Positions 26,301 to 33,054 are shown, counted from the stretch's first letter. The stretch is DNA of 64,000 nt from Heterobilharzia americana (GCA_944470555.2 OX104129.1:84404820-84468819), one strand, 5' to 3'. A program made the numbers and translations. Notes: generated by a model not told the origin, from the sequence alone.

Positions 26301-27075
26301 CTGGTCTCAGTCTATGCTGAATACTAACTTGAAATCAATAAATCCTCACTTAGCCCAAATAAAAAATCGATAACTGTAGGGGTGGGCGAGATATGTAGAA
26401 AGAAAGAAGAATTGAGAAGTTTTAAGTAGACGAGATCATATCAACTGTAATTTGCTTCGCTCTGTAGTGAGAACGTTTAAGGAATGTTCTTACCATGCCC
26501 ATAATAGATATATGTTAATTCTGGTAAATGTGTTCATTCCATTGTTTTTCTCTTTGTTAATTTTTAATTATTATTTAGTTGAATGTGATGCAAATAAATG
26601 GGAAGGATTATTAAGAAGTTTAAAAGATGAACTAGCTAACAATGTTGTTCGTGTTCTGCGTAGTCCTTCTTCACGTCAAGATACTTCTTCATCATATTCA
26701 TCTTCAAGATCAGGTCTATTATCAGTTGGTCCTATATTCCTTGAGGTTAAGTCAACTGTGAAGTCTGCAACCAATCATAATAACAGTAATAATAACGATA
26801 ATAATAATAATAACAGTAATAATGAGATGGATATCAATGCTGAAACAGATCTATTTGAATTCTCATTACCTGAAGTTGTATGTGCATCTCAACAAGGTTG
26901 GCGTTATCATTTATTACGTGTAATATGGAAAACTGATATCAATCCAGATGTATTACAAATGACTAGTGTATCATCATCTGCTCCTAAAGTTATTCATATC
27001 CCAGATTTAGCTGGTGTACTAAAACAGAAGTCAGTAAATTTAAGATTATGCCTAGCCATGTTACGAAGTGAATGA
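1827..27075 (+). CDS. NO VEIN-like protein with C-terminal NOV/DUF3883 domain; multi-exon, 5' incomplete
   Basis: Spliced host gene with exons 1827-2333, 10389-10814, 11851-12168, 13713-14053, 19116-19516, 24594-24968 and 26579-27075, ending in TGA. From 10389 onward every exon junction keeps phase (0,0,2,1,1). The last two exons build a NOV/DUF3883 domain: GRIGE, then CNW..DTESLRPYDVEVD, FLEVKST, FEFSLPEV and WRYHLLRV. This is the conserved order of the domain in plant NO VEIN, a nuclear protein needed for auxin-dependent vascular patterning; in animals the family is largely uncharacterised. NO VEIN-type proteins often carry an HSP90-like ATPase fold further N-terminal, which is not visible here. 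The first exon ends in phase 1 and the second starts in phase 0, so at least one exon between 2334 and 10388 is missing from this model. Introns are packed with LINE and Penelope fragments. Confidence 0.72.
2395..2515 (-). mobile_element. Hammerhead-ribozyme retroposon fragment (Sm-alpha-like)
   Basis: Read on the minus strand this fragment shows a hammerhead core, CTGAGGA ... GAAAC ... GTC, at 2406-2451. The core letters are kept, but stem II relies on wobble pairs and stem I is only about four pairs. The part at 2460-2515 is the tRNA-like promoter side of the element. The same repeat continues in opposite orientation just to the right (2516-2620). Confidence 0.6.
2516..2620 (+). mobile_element. 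Hammerhead-retroposon 3' fragment, inverted next to the previous one
   Basis: The stretch AACAGCTATTTGGTGCTCCC followed by TGCTGAATACTACTT and AAAATCCCCA matches the 3' half of the hammerhead retroposon seen complete at 55430-55690. Orientation is opposite to its neighbour, so the two form a snap-back arrangement. Confidence 0.55.
2860..3480 (-). mobile_element. Degenerate Penelope-like element, GIY-YIG region
   Basis: The region parallels 27337-27900 line by line: a CTCCCTCC tract, TATGTGGTTGTGTG, TCGGATAGCCTAATTGACC and CACCTATGTATTTACC all have counterparts there at the same spacing. That later copy encodes a Penelope GIY-YIG domain on the minus strand. This one is heavily mutated and has no open frame of note. 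Confidence 0.5.
3824..4082 (-). mobile_element. Internally deleted RTE-A copy (RT piece fused to 5' end)
   Basis: Positions 3824-3947 match the RT segment at about 6685-6808, and 3948-4082 match the element's 5' end at about 8606-8735 (ending CCAGGCGAGGTT). The 1.8 kb between, including the endonuclease, is absent. The junction falls in CTTCTTCG/TTTATGCTTTG. The other side is truncated. Confidence 0.75.
4205..4465 (+). repeat. tRNA-derived SINE-like repeat (type B)
   Basis: The centre (4303-4380) reads like a degraded tRNA: GTAGATCAGTTGGTAGAGC resembles box A and GGTTCGAGTCC resembles box B, a Pol III promoter. The acceptor stem does not pair and the anticodon arm is abnormal, so it is not a functional tRNA gene. 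Flanks AGATTTTCATCTCACC and TCTCAGATAGTCAAA recur at 23575, 43135, 47340 and 47670. Confidence 0.65.
5434..5446. repeat. Target-site duplication, left copy
   Basis: TGCAGGGCGAAAT occurs here and again at 8736-8748, exactly bracketing the RTE-A copy. A 13-bp perfect direct repeat marks target-primed insertion. Confidence 0.85.
5598..6392 (-). pseudogene. RTE-A reverse transcriptase, C-terminal part
   Basis: Begins at domain B (KQGCLLSPMIFLIVVDWIM) and holds domain C with the FADD catalytic box (LDFADDLCLMS), then the thumb (FTYLGSAVS) and the C-terminal LYGSETW and WRWIGHALRR segments typical of RTE elements. It is in the same frame as 7124-6441 but separated by a short out-of-frame stretch, so two compensating indels lie between about 6460 and 6400. 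Confidence 0.88.
6441..7124 (-). pseudogene. RTE-A reverse transcriptase, N-terminal palm/fingers part
   Basis: Open frame with the non-LTR RT motifs LLKCGKAAGRDGIPPEAL, NWRGITLLSTPSKILSRIIL, EQAGSRRYKSCADQIATLR and domain A IDFEKAFDSVDREVIW (catalytic Asp). It ends prematurely at MPAK just before the region that should read into VIHNGKLSDAFEVK, which continues in another frame (6462-6253). Hence a frameshift near 6460. Confidence 0.88.
7576..8538 (-). CDS. RTE-A APE-type endonuclease domain
   Basis: 320-residue open frame with the exonuclease/endonuclease/phosphatase fold signatures in order: TWNVRTM (Asn site), GICESRWNG (the catalytic Glu), GDMNAKLG (Asp/Asn pair) and GSDHYLV (the catalytic Asp-His), preceded by IDFISIS. 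This enzyme nicks target DNA to prime reverse transcription. All catalytic positions recognisable by eye are intact. It is normally continuous with the RT in one polyprotein; here a stop separates them. Confidence 0.9.
   Translation of the reverse strand: MVKAFGKPIGRCVFSPSIKAKVRMGTWNVRTMFEPSKAAQIASEMRRYHIEVLGICESRWNGSGLSKLSTGESIIYSDTVTQTTTTSILSYGVAIMMSSRASKALMRWEPISSRIMTARFNSKGRKVTIIQCYAPTNNAEQEKKEDFYRQLQSTLDKTSVGDIKILMGDMNAKLGGDNTGRELTMGREALGEMNENGELFAEFCAFNDLVIGGSVFRHKDIHKATWISPDGHTKNQIDFISISRKWRYSLLNTRARRGADVGSDHYLVQGTFEIKLKAFKEGGDRPPFKYNTRKLKDETTKEIFTSARHQDKMGDIEEHP
8736..8748. repeat. Target-site duplication, right copy
   Basis: Second copy of TGCAGGGCGAAAT, directly after the RTE-A 5' end. 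Confidence 0.85.
9058..10027 (-). mobile_element. 5'-truncated RTE-A copy
   Basis: Its 3' end (TTTGGGTTCCTAGTGGAATA near 9076) and RT C-terminal coding (9556-9302: GSETWRITKDIPNKLQIVIN) match the full copy at 5447-8735. The frame is broken by several stops. Homology stops near 10027 within the RT domain, typical 5' truncation. Confidence 0.82.
10389..10814 (+). CDS. NOV-domain gene, internal exon B
   Basis: Acceptor TTTTCTTGTTAG precedes 10389 and the donor GTTAGT follows 10814; the exon is 142 codons in phase 0 at both ends. The peptide has a conserved-looking C-terminal half (HCEGTAHGLLLDLFGLP) and a serine-rich stretch before it. It reads directly into the next exon to give FGLP-VIDRTGELFIKH, a natural-looking join. 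No catalytic motif is recognised. Confidence 0.75.
10815..11850 (+). other. Intron B-C of the NOV-domain gene
   Basis: GT-AG intron of 1036 bp with a CA-repeat near 10885-10905. A weak hammerhead-like motif (CTGACGA at 11026-11032, then GAAG at 11047) lies inside. No gene or confident repeat otherwise. Confidence 0.5.
11851..12168 (+). CDS. NOV-domain gene, internal exon C
   Basis: Acceptor ACTGAATAG ends at 11850 and donor GTAAGT follows 12168; 106 codons, phase 0 to phase 0. The sequence begins VIDRTGELFIKHH, has a helical hydrophobic patch (MFLKGLMRLIMLW) and a low-complexity Ser/Gly/Asn stretch, and ends ESKEIDAFL. The in-frame fusion to VDHLQLCLSF in the next exon supports the model. 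Confidence 0.78.
12169..13382 (+). other. Part of intron C-D without a recognised feature
   Basis: Apart from short frames with no homology, I see only a possible old RTE-B-like fragment around 13075-13250 whose wording (TTTTCTAACCC ... AGAGGAAAA-like) loosely parallels 41830-41900. Confidence 0.35.
13383..13603 (+). mobile_element. RTE-A 3'-end fragment
   Basis: About 220 bp from CGCCAGGCCAGGTACTCGAG to the element's 3' end CCACTAAGAACCCAAGGGAC followed by an AAT-repeat tail. Very short 5'-truncated insertion on the sense strand of the host gene. Confidence 0.82.
13713..14053 (+). CDS. NOV-domain gene, internal exon D
   Basis: Acceptor TTATCTTCTAAG ends at 13712 and donor GTAAGT starts at 14054. 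The exon enters in phase 0 and leaves in phase 2. It encodes about 113 residues rich in Leu, Ile, Ser and Asn (SISRRLIAYLLNKKLFLD; LLQIINCICPYGGQSK), probably helical. It lies about 110 bp after an RTE-A 3' end (13383-13603), so an insertion has come close to the splice acceptor without disrupting it. Confidence 0.78.
14175..14575. repeat. Snap-back pair of tRNA-like SINE repeat (type C)
   Basis: Left arm (about 14187-14283, minus) and right arm (about 14408-14504, plus) are complementary over roughly 100 bp: GCGTATCTGCAGTCTC ... GTGTTGTAGTCAGC on one side, its reverse complement on the other. The right arm shows a box-B-like GGGTTCGAATCTC. A diverged copy of the left arm lies at 30385-30660. 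Confidence 0.65.
14980..15540 (-). mobile_element. Degenerate Penelope-like element, C-terminal part
   Basis: Minus-strand frames 15239-15042 and 15032-14751 read like the end of a Penelope protein: YLVWLRRGNNRAISNAITES, then a leucine-rich segment and ILFNPFS. The order resembles other schistosome Penelope-like C termini with a zinc-knuckle-poor GIY-YIG tail. No catalytic residues can be confirmed. Confidence 0.45.
15541..16996 (+). other. Intron D-E stretch with no confident feature
   Basis: Two notes only: a hammerhead-like core CTGAAGA (15895-15901) ... GAAACGTC (15914-15921) without a convincing stem II, and 16425-16535, which parallels the 3' end of the Penelope element at 47165-47235 (CCACCTGAGCTACAA, ATTCTC). 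Confidence 0.4.
16997..18770 (+). mobile_element. RTE-A copy, truncated at both ends
   Basis: Starts in the linker upstream of the RT and ends about 200 bp short of the 3' terminus (AGTTGGGCGCC). RT motifs survive as translated fragments (KTEVMKIPN; RHEKHSQQTTD) in several frames with stops. From about 17790 it is nearly identical to the inverted copy at 19835-20772, sharing unusual private variants such as CAGTACAAAGTGTGAACAAG. Confidence 0.85.
19116..19516 (+). CDS. NOV-domain gene, internal exon E
   Basis: Acceptor TTTATTCTTTAG ends at 19115; donor GTATGT begins at 19517. Entry phase 2 completes the codon left open by exon D, and exit is phase 1. The first half looks folded (FIQGFINLALSIQPDL; LENYLVSHGVKQRRARHEL); the second half is Ser/Thr/Gln-rich and likely disordered. 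It sits in the spacer between two near-identical inverted RTE-A fragments (16997-18770 and 19650-20775). Confidence 0.78.
19650..20775 (-). mobile_element. 5'-truncated RTE-A copy, inverted twin of 16997-18770
   Basis: Includes the true 3' end (CTTGGGTTCCTAGTGGAACA, ATT-repeat tail) on the minus strand. A 70-codon stretch (20109-19897) is identical to 18471-18683 on the plus strand. It begins 135 bp downstream of exon E's donor. Confidence 0.87.
20776..21494. other. Intron E-F stretch with no recognised feature
   Basis: AT-rich sequence with short ATGATG/ATAATA runs (21210-21300). The minus-strand open frame 21431-21189 is hydrophobic and low-complexity and I do not regard it as a gene. Confidence 0.4.
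21495..21715 (-). mobile_element. Penelope-like element C-terminal fragment
   Basis: Minus-strand reading gives VLSHLVDSGHLVDKKNAFMI, IHRIPSHLSEVIQIRLLHIA and EAMRISDNNPSLCIQKKFV, the tail of a Penelope GIY-YIG domain (aligned Gly-His, hydrophobic helix, EA-x-x-I and C-x-QKKFV). It abuts an RTE-A fragment at 21717. Confidence 0.55.
21717..22485 (-). mobile_element. RTE-A copy with internal deletion and 3' truncation
   Basis: Covers the RT N-terminal/linker segment (matching 6860-7570) and then jumps at about 22400 straight to the element's 5' end (GCCCAACCTTCCCTCTTTAT ... CCAGGCGAGG). The endonuclease coding is missing. The proline-rich run read on the minus strand comes from a CCA repeat. 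Confidence 0.8.
22552..22972 (-). mobile_element. Miniature RTE-A derivative (3' end fused to 5' end)
   Basis: Only about 420 bp: the 3' terminus with ATT tail (22552-22745) is joined to the 5' region just after the start of the endonuclease (about 22748-22972). All central coding is gone. Such a layout could be mobilised in trans, as a SINE-like partner of RTE-A. Confidence 0.75.
23575..23700 (-). repeat. tRNA-like SINE fragment (type B)
   Basis: TTTGACTATCTGAGATAGCC and ATTCGAACTGG (box-B complement) match the type B repeat at 4205-4465 in reverse orientation. Confidence 0.6.
24035..24290 (-). mobile_element. Hammerhead-ribozyme retroposon, nearly full length
   Basis: On the minus strand a tRNA-like head (AGCTAACGTGCTGGTC, box-B-like GGATTCAAT) leads into a hammerhead: CTGACGA, stem II GTCTCATACCAGTGAGAC, GAAAC. 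The cleavage triplet is GCC instead of GTC, which removes the A15.1-U16.1 pair; self-cleavage is probably lost. Confidence 0.75.
24594..24968 (+). CDS. NOV-domain gene, exon F (first half of NOV/DUF3883 domain)
   Basis: Acceptor TTGTGCAATACAG ends at 24593 and donor GTAAAC follows 24968; phases 1 and 1. The exon encodes the start of the NOV/DUF3883 domain: GIGRIGELYIYHTLLEYIH matches the family's opening GRxGE helix, and RCNWCNADTESLRPYDVEVD matches its W-N-x-E...PYD motif, a nuclease-fold-like core. Residues before it (PFIRLSKETGQIIDNLQ) are unassigned. An alternative AG 12 bp downstream keeps the same frame. Confidence 0.85.
25048..25060. repeat. Target-site duplication, left copy
   Basis: ACAGTGATCTAGT is repeated exactly at 25492-25504, bracketing a short RTE-B insertion. 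Confidence 0.85.
25061..25491 (-). mobile_element. 5'-truncated RTE-B 3' end with target-site duplication
   Basis: Contains the RTE-B 3' segment (AGGACCAGGCATTACTGCGC, GTGAGATTCGGTATAG, AGCCATCTCGTCACC) and a tail of ATCA units at the left. The 13-bp flanking duplication defines both ends. Inserted into the last intron of the NOV-domain gene, antisense. Confidence 0.85.
25492..25504. repeat. Target-site duplication, right copy
   Basis: Second ACAGTGATCTAGT, at the truncated 5' end of the RTE-B insertion. Confidence 0.85.
25540..26070 (-). mobile_element. Penelope-like element fragment (GIY-YIG endonuclease)
   Basis: Minus strand encodes YIGETSP, SVRIAEHRNLAKYRMTGCNQ and NNRKGNSPIAMYAWIN, split by one frame change. 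These are the GIY-YIG signature region (Tyr-Ile-Gly, Arg of VRI, and the His of EHR) of a Penelope-like retroelement endonuclease. 25630-26060 is about 97% identical by eye to 27337-27765, in the same orientation. Confidence 0.72.
26205..26350 (+). mobile_element. Hammerhead retroposon fragment, ribozyme deleted
   Basis: CACTGTTGAAGAGTCCCATA then CTAGTTCAGTGCTCTCAGG: the GGACGAAACAGCTGTC core present in the 55571 copy is missing, so no cleavage is expected. The 3' part (TGCTGAATACTAACTTGAAA) is typical. Confidence 0.7.
26579..27075 (+). CDS. NOV-domain gene, terminal exon G (second half of NOV/DUF3883 domain)
   Basis: Acceptor AATTATTATTTAG ends at 26578; the phase-1 entry fits exon F and the frame closes with TGA at 27073-27075. 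It carries the conserved second half of the domain: FLEVKST, FEFSLPEVVCASQQGWRYHLLRVIW. About 60 extra residues, including a serine-rich run, separate PYDV from EVKST, and an Asn-rich loop sits after EVKST; both look like lineage-specific insertions. The open frame continues upstream to 26452, but that part is intron. Direct repeats of a Penelope element flank the exon at 25630-26060 and 27337-27765. Confidence 0.86.
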
Positions 27076-27228
27076 TTGATAAAATGAAGAGAAGACTTCA
27101 AACTGTATAATACATTATAACTATTATCATTTTTGATCCATTGTAATTAAATATCACTTTTATACTCAGTTTAACAATATTATATTTTCAATATGAAGAA
27201 AACGTTTCAAAATATAATTTATATGGAG

Positions 27229-28880
27229 TCATGTTCGAGTTACGTTTCCTCCTGCTAGTGTTTTGTAGTTGTGTTTGTGGTAGAGATTCAAAGGAACAGC
27301 TGTAGAAATAATATTAGTCAACAGTTCAGACGATTCGACGAATAAGGATTCAGTAATCGATTCCTCCCTCTCTCTCCATCTCATTATATTTGACTTGAGT
27401 AAAGTGGTTTTATCCACCACCCTATTGTATGGTTGTGTGTTAATCCATGCATACATTGCAGTTGGTGAGTTTCCCTTCCGATTATTGATCTGATTGCAAC
27501 CTGTCATTCTATATTTAGCTAAATTCCTATGTTCGGCTATTCTAACTGACCCTGACACCAACAGGGCTAGTTTCACCTATGTACTTGACGACACTCGCAG
27601 TCATTACATGTAATTTGATAGATTCGATTATTTTTGTGAATTGGTTCTATCGGATCCCTAAACCACCAGGTGACAAAGTTTATCTGTGAGTGAGTTTGCA
27701 GGTTTCCGAATGCCACCGTAATTCGAGTTTAGTTGAGGAACCTACGTGAAGTTTGTGATGTACCTTCGTTATAGGATAACAGAATGGAGACTGTGAACTC
27801 CTTTCTACTTGTGTTGTCGTAATTATTCGTACTCGTGTGTCCTTACGAATTTGTTAATAAACTGCGGAGGATGATTGTTAAGTATTAGCGCTTCTTTTAT
27901 ATATGTTTCAACTTGTTATGTAGATGATGGTTGCACTGACACTAGTCAGTTTTCTAGGTGTATCACTTTGACATTTGACTAGAGCAGTTGCCTTAAGTGA
28001 CATTGGATGGGATGACTTGAAGTCTAGATACCTACTTGTTGGAATGTGTTGGTTTCCGGGAAAAGATGGTAGTATGGAGAGCAGCATTTGTCCTTCATTT
28101 TACTATGCAATCCAATATGAATAATTATCCTTCTTTATTTTCTGCCTCGTAAGTCAATTGGATTGGCCTACTACTGAGTTTATATATGTGTGGGTAAAGT
28201 GTGGATATGTTCCGATTTCAACACAGTGAGGGGAATGTGTTATCCACATATGGCCACCATATCTTAGGTGTAGGATTGTATGTTTGTGAAGCCATTTCTT
28301 CCCAACTATCCATAAATGCATTTGCTGCGAATGGTGATTCGATTGCTACTGCTTCTGTTTGTCTGTATATTTTGTTCTGAAAGTTGAAAAGTGTTGAGGT
28401 CAGGCACAACTGTATGCCTCATATGATCTCATCAACTGATATGTTAGTTGTGTGATTAAGTTGTGAGTCAATATTTAGTTGACTTCTGACTACCTCCAGT
28501 GTCATATTGATTGGTATTTTAGTATGAAGACTAGTTACATCGAAACCAACCATTTTTTTTTCATCCTTTTCTATATGGAGGTCTAGAATTTGAACGGTTC
28601 CTAATTACGATGCTATGAAGTTTGACAGTTCTGAAGTCAACTATACGTCTTATGGGATAACGTGGCTTATGAACCCTAATAAGTACCATAAATTCTGCTA
28701 GGATTATTAGTTTTAGGCATTAAATTGAACCATTTAGACTCACCTGGAGATGACTTCTGTTAGTATATATCACCGTCTGTACATTTCGAAATTTTATTCA
28801 TGTCCATGTCTAAAGGTTTCTTAATCTCGTCCAGTTTGGATAAGTTCGTCAATTTTGTTGAAATAATCCAATTTGTCCAT
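27229..28880 (-). mobile_element. Penelope-like element, RT plus GIY-YIG endonuclease
   Basis: On the minus strand the RT comes first: VGFDVTSLHTKIPINMTLEV (motif A), then FNFQNKIYRQTEAVAIESPF (motif B) and WWPYVDNTF (motif C) in frame 28409-28218. The catalytic YVDD box reads YVDN, so RT activity is abolished. Downstream, 27576-27229 encodes the GIY-YIG part (VRIAEHRNLAKYRMTG, AMYAWIN). The frame is broken in several places. It lies immediately after the stop of the NOV-domain gene, antisense, so read-through transcripts would carry antisense Penelope sequence. Confidence 0.82.
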
Positions 28881-28914
28881 GACTACTGTTGAATTGACTC
28901 TATCAGATGTAGCA

Positions 28915-29965
28915 AATCATGTGCGGATAAAATTGCATTGCCACGCTGCGCATCACCATAGAACAGAGTATAGAATAGCAGTTAACTCTCTACCTCAACT
29001 TCATCGACTTTGAAAAGGCCTTCGACAGCGTCAATGGAGAAGTAATTTGGCAGGCAGCTGCTTCAACACATCGGAGTGCCACAGTTCTTTATCAACCTCA
29101 TTCAACAGCTATATGACGATGCCTCATGCTATGTGATCTACAATAGAACGCTCAGTGACGTCTTTGAAGTGAAGACAGGAGTAAGACAAGGCTGCCTACT
29201 ATCATCCATGATCTTCCTGACTGTGGTCGACTGGATCATGCAGCAAACCGTAAGGGGTAAGAGGAGGGGCATGCGCTGGACTAATGAAAAGATCCTAGAA
29301 GATTTCGATTTCGCCGATGATTTATGTCTTACGTCTTGTGACACAAACTCGAGGACCTACAGGCGAAAACTAACAAGTTGAGAGAAGAGGCAGCGATAGA
29401 AGACGGGACTTCAGGTGAATGTAGAGATGACAGAGGTAGAGGTGATGAAGTGTGGAGATCTACTGCACTCAGCACAAAGCGTGAACAACATCCGCATTTT
29501 CAACACCGACATCAGTCAAGTCAGTGCTGCTATGTTGTTCAAAAACTTGGCGTGTCACGAAAAGCATTTCCAACAAACTACAGATATTCATCAACAACTG
29601 CCTACGCTGGCTCTTTACTGATACTGAAGATCAGATGGCCAGAATAATAAGAATAAGCAACAAGGAACTCAGTGTGGCTGGCTGGGAATGAACCAACCAA
29701 GAACCTATCGCTCAACAAATATGCACAAGGAAGTGGAGATGGATTAGGCATACACTGAGAAGGCCGACTGGGGACATCTCGCGCCAGGCCAGGTACTCGA
29801 GTGGAACCCAGATGGGAGACGATGAGTTGGGCGTTGGAGGCGAGGGTGACATGAAGGAGATCGTGGCGCCAGGTCTAAAAGACTGAAGATAGGAGAGTGT
29901 AATGGAGGCGTGCTACTGAAGCCCTATGTTCCACTAAGAACCCAAAGGAAAAATAGTAATAATCA
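28915..29965 (+). mobile_element. 5'-truncated RTE-A copy
   Basis: Begins in the RT palm (FDSVNGEVIW-like reading), keeps domain B (RQGCLLSSMIFLTVVDWIM) and the FADD box (FDFADDLCL) in 29076-29381, then loses frame. Ends with CCACTAAGAACCCAAAGGA and an AAT-like tail. Located between the two convergent genes. Confidence 0.85.
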
Positions 29966-31679
29966 ATGTTATTGTCACTGCATGCATTATTTAGAGCAGA
30001 ATTTTCATTGCACGCTGTCCACTAATCGTTTCAGTGGTTGATGTATTCACCGAGTCTAATGCTTACTTATATGCTAGGTATGACATCTTCGAGATTTAGA
30101 TGACCCTATGTGATTGGATTATGCATTAGGTTATTCGCATTTAAGATTCACTAGAGCTGGTGCTTCACAATAACACACGAGGAACGGGTAACTCCGACGT
30201 TCACTTTTAGCAATAGCTGAAATGACCAGTTAGGTTTTGATATTTTGTCTAGCCAGGTAGTTTCGTTATCGGATCTAGGAGCCTGATAAGTTGCCTCAGC
30301 ATTTACTAGAGTAGCCATCAGCAGATATTAGTTGGCTAAAGGTAATCGGCAGAAAGCTCTAGATCTAGGTATTATGCTTGTTTACATTCGTCAGCTGGGC
30401 GTACCTGCAATCTCGACGGAACTGATGTCCTGCGTGAGGTTCGAAACCGCGTCACCCAGGGCTGTAGTTACCGACTCTAACACTGAGCTGTTCTAGTCGC
30501 GTTTGATCTCATGTAGGACTGCGGTACATAAATTGATTGGTCACATGAGTGCAACCAAATTCATTTTGTCTAGTCGTGTGTACAGGCCGAATCCTATCGA
30601 TCGTTTGCAATGTGGCCACGAAGCTAGAAGGTTCAGCACTGTGATGCTAACGTGTCGTCAGGTTAAACTTGTGTGATGTACTTCCTTGCCAATCCAATCG
30701 ATGAAAGCAAAAAGCCTAATCAACTATCCAATCCACTTTACTTGGCTCTCCGAAAATAAATTATGATTCTACCACACGTATGTATTGCTACGAAAACAAA
30801 ATATTTCCTTAAATAGGCGTTTGAGTATCGGACCGATGCAACTAATGATGTAGTTTGCAGAGGAGTCTGTTACATCCACGTCAATATTTTGTTGGCTGGA
30901 TAACCATCAGAGTTGAAGTGAATTCCTACGTGAATGAATCGGTTACCACCTTCAATCATGCGGATTTCCATTGTCAGAGGGGAAATCGATGCTTATATGT
31001 TGTGAATTTAATATTTGCATTTATTGTACAAGAAATAAGTTCCAAATCATCTTCGAGTTAAAACCTTTCAGTATTTTACTAGGATCTTCACCTGACACTA
31101 CTGTTTTGTATTTCTACCCTGAGTGGGACAAGGTATCATCACCGAAGAGTTTAGTCTGTGTGATTTGGAAAGAATAGAGTGAAACTTCCGGAAGCAATTT
31201 TACGGAACTTCTGAGCATCAGTAGATGGAAATACCTCACCTTAAACTATAGTTTGGTCCTGAGTGTCTGAGTTATTAGCTTTCAGTAAGGTATTGTATAT
31301 ATATATATATATATATATATACTCTGAAACCATGCACTCTACTGGTCAACTACGTTTAAATCTTGATGCTAATTGGATAACAGACAGGTTTCCTAGATCC
31401 AGAAAGCTTCCCTACTAGTGTATGCTATATCTCAGAGCCGATCCACCTTAGAAGCAAGGTCTGTAACGAGCTCCAATTTCTAAAGACCCATCAGGTACCC
31501 AGGTACATACAACCTACCCTGGACTCTCTTCAGGATAGAGGGAAGACTGCAGTCAGAGGATGGACTACATTGTTTGAGAAAGTAAGACAGATGAGAGTGT
31601 CCCATCAATATTGTTATGCTCTTCTCTAAAAATGGTCTATGTATAACACATATGATAATCTTCTGGATATCAGTCTGCT
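29966..31679. other. Intergenic stretch with little to report
   Basis: A diverged type C SINE-like segment spans about 30385-30660 (TCTCGACGGAACTGATGTCC, GTCACCCAGGGCTGTAGTTA). A TA microsatellite runs 31296-31321. The frame 30855-31061 has no recognised homology. Confidence 0.45.
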
Positions 31680-32070
31680 AATAGTAGCATCTAAAGTGTT
31701 GGTTGCTATCACGTTTCACAGATTATTCGAAACGCGTGAGAAACTTATCTGTGAGGACCGAGTTTTGTTTAGATCATGGATGCATTGATCACGTGTTTAC
31801 CCTCCGTCACATGCTCAAACGCTGTTAAACGAATTTATGACCAATAATCGATGTATTCCTCAATATAAGTGCTGTCTTAGATTCGTTGGACAGAACTCTA
31901 CTCTAGAATTGTCGATTACACATGAATGTCACTCAGACGCTTTATAACATCCTGAAACAACCTTACTTCAACACCTCAGGTAGAGTGAAGGCTTACATTG
32001 TTCCAAATCAATAGGTAGGTGGTGCAACATTGTTTAATTTCATCGTTTCTCGTTAGCTTCGCCGTCCACT
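31680..32070 (+). mobile_element. Old RTE-B-related RT fragment
   Basis: Interrupted plus-strand reading matches the palm of the RTE-B RT: FRSWMH*SRVYPPSHAQ parallels FRPGRGCIDQIFTLR, and later RFVGQNSTLE and YFNTSGRVKAY parallel LDSVDRE and YSNTCGHVRAY. Multiple stops and indels; long dead. Confidence 0.55.
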
Positions 32071-32344
32071 ACATTCTCGTAAGAGAAATGATGTCCTTTC
32101 GTCATTTTTGTTTGTTTCCCGACTAAATGCAATCTGAACGAATTGTGCCATTAACTAAATGACCTCTACCAGGTGTACTCAACGAACATAGTCATGCTAG
32201 CAGAGGCCAGTTGTTTAGGCTCACAGAGGGATCGCTCAAGTGGCTAATCCGGGTTACTCAGCGTTTACTAACCGACAGATAGATACTGCACTCTCATACT
32301 AGTATTCATTCGTGTATGATACTTCATATACCTTGGATGAATAA

Positions 32345-32580
32345 ATAATCTTGGATTGACATTAGTTGGAAGAACATTGGAAACCTGGGACCATTTCACA
32401 GCTGTTTTGTCCCATCAGCATGAGACTCTTCAATAGTTCGCACCCATCACCCCACCCTACACGGACCTTCAGGTTTCGTAGCCACTGGGTTGGAGTCCAG
32501 TGGTCCATATTTCCAACTTTTATCAGTTCACGAAATTTTTCCCCACAGCCACAAACACTCAACGATGACATTAGATGACG
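32345..32580 (-). mobile_element. Hammerhead retroposon, left member of a head-to-head pair
   Basis: Minus strand carries the tRNA-like head (GGACTCCAACCCAGTGGCTA) and a decayed ribozyme: the core reads TTGAAGA ... CAAAAC instead of CTGANGA ... CGAAAC. Its 5' end faces the 5' end of the next copy. Confidence 0.7.
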
Positions 32581-32830
32581 GTTGGGCTATGTCATGAACT
32601 GACAAAACTTGAAAATATGGACTAGTGAAAATTCCAACCAATCAAGTTTATAGTAACATTACTGATTACGATCCTTTGCGGGGTCATGAATGCGTCCTGC
32701 TGAGAAATCCTATACTAAGAAAAAACAGCTATTCAATGCTTCCAGGTTCTCAATGTTCATGATGAATACTAAACTTGAAAAATCACTAAATCTCCACAAA
32801 TCAAATAAACAATCTGTCAAATGAACTGAA
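32581..32830 (+). mobile_element. Hammerhead retroposon, right member of a head-to-head pair
   Basis: Starts GGGCTATGTCATGAACTGAC and runs to TGATGAATACTAAACTTGAA. Ribozyme region CTGCTGAGAAATCCTATACT then AAGAAAAAACAGC retains only part of the core. Orientation opposite to 32345-32580. Confidence 0.7.
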
Positions 32831-33054
32831 AAATGAATAAATATATCTTTAATTTTCATGATATAGACTTATTAAGAAAATTGAAATGACATAGGAACGG
32901 AACAATAGTATTAGAGAAATACTTCTTCATACATAAACAACAACAAAAAAGTGAAGCAGAAGAAGAAGGAAGAAAAACTGTACAAAAGTTAATTATCATA
33001 TGTTTAGTTTATTTACTGGATAATTATTACTGATTACAAGTTATGATGTAAAGT

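Noticed and set aside
26452..26578. Upstream part of the terminal NOV exon frame, with a hydrophobic segment resembling a membrane helix
   Set aside because: The acceptor at 26577-26578 and phase agreement with exon F place this in the intron; the hydrophobic run is the polypyrimidine tract translated.
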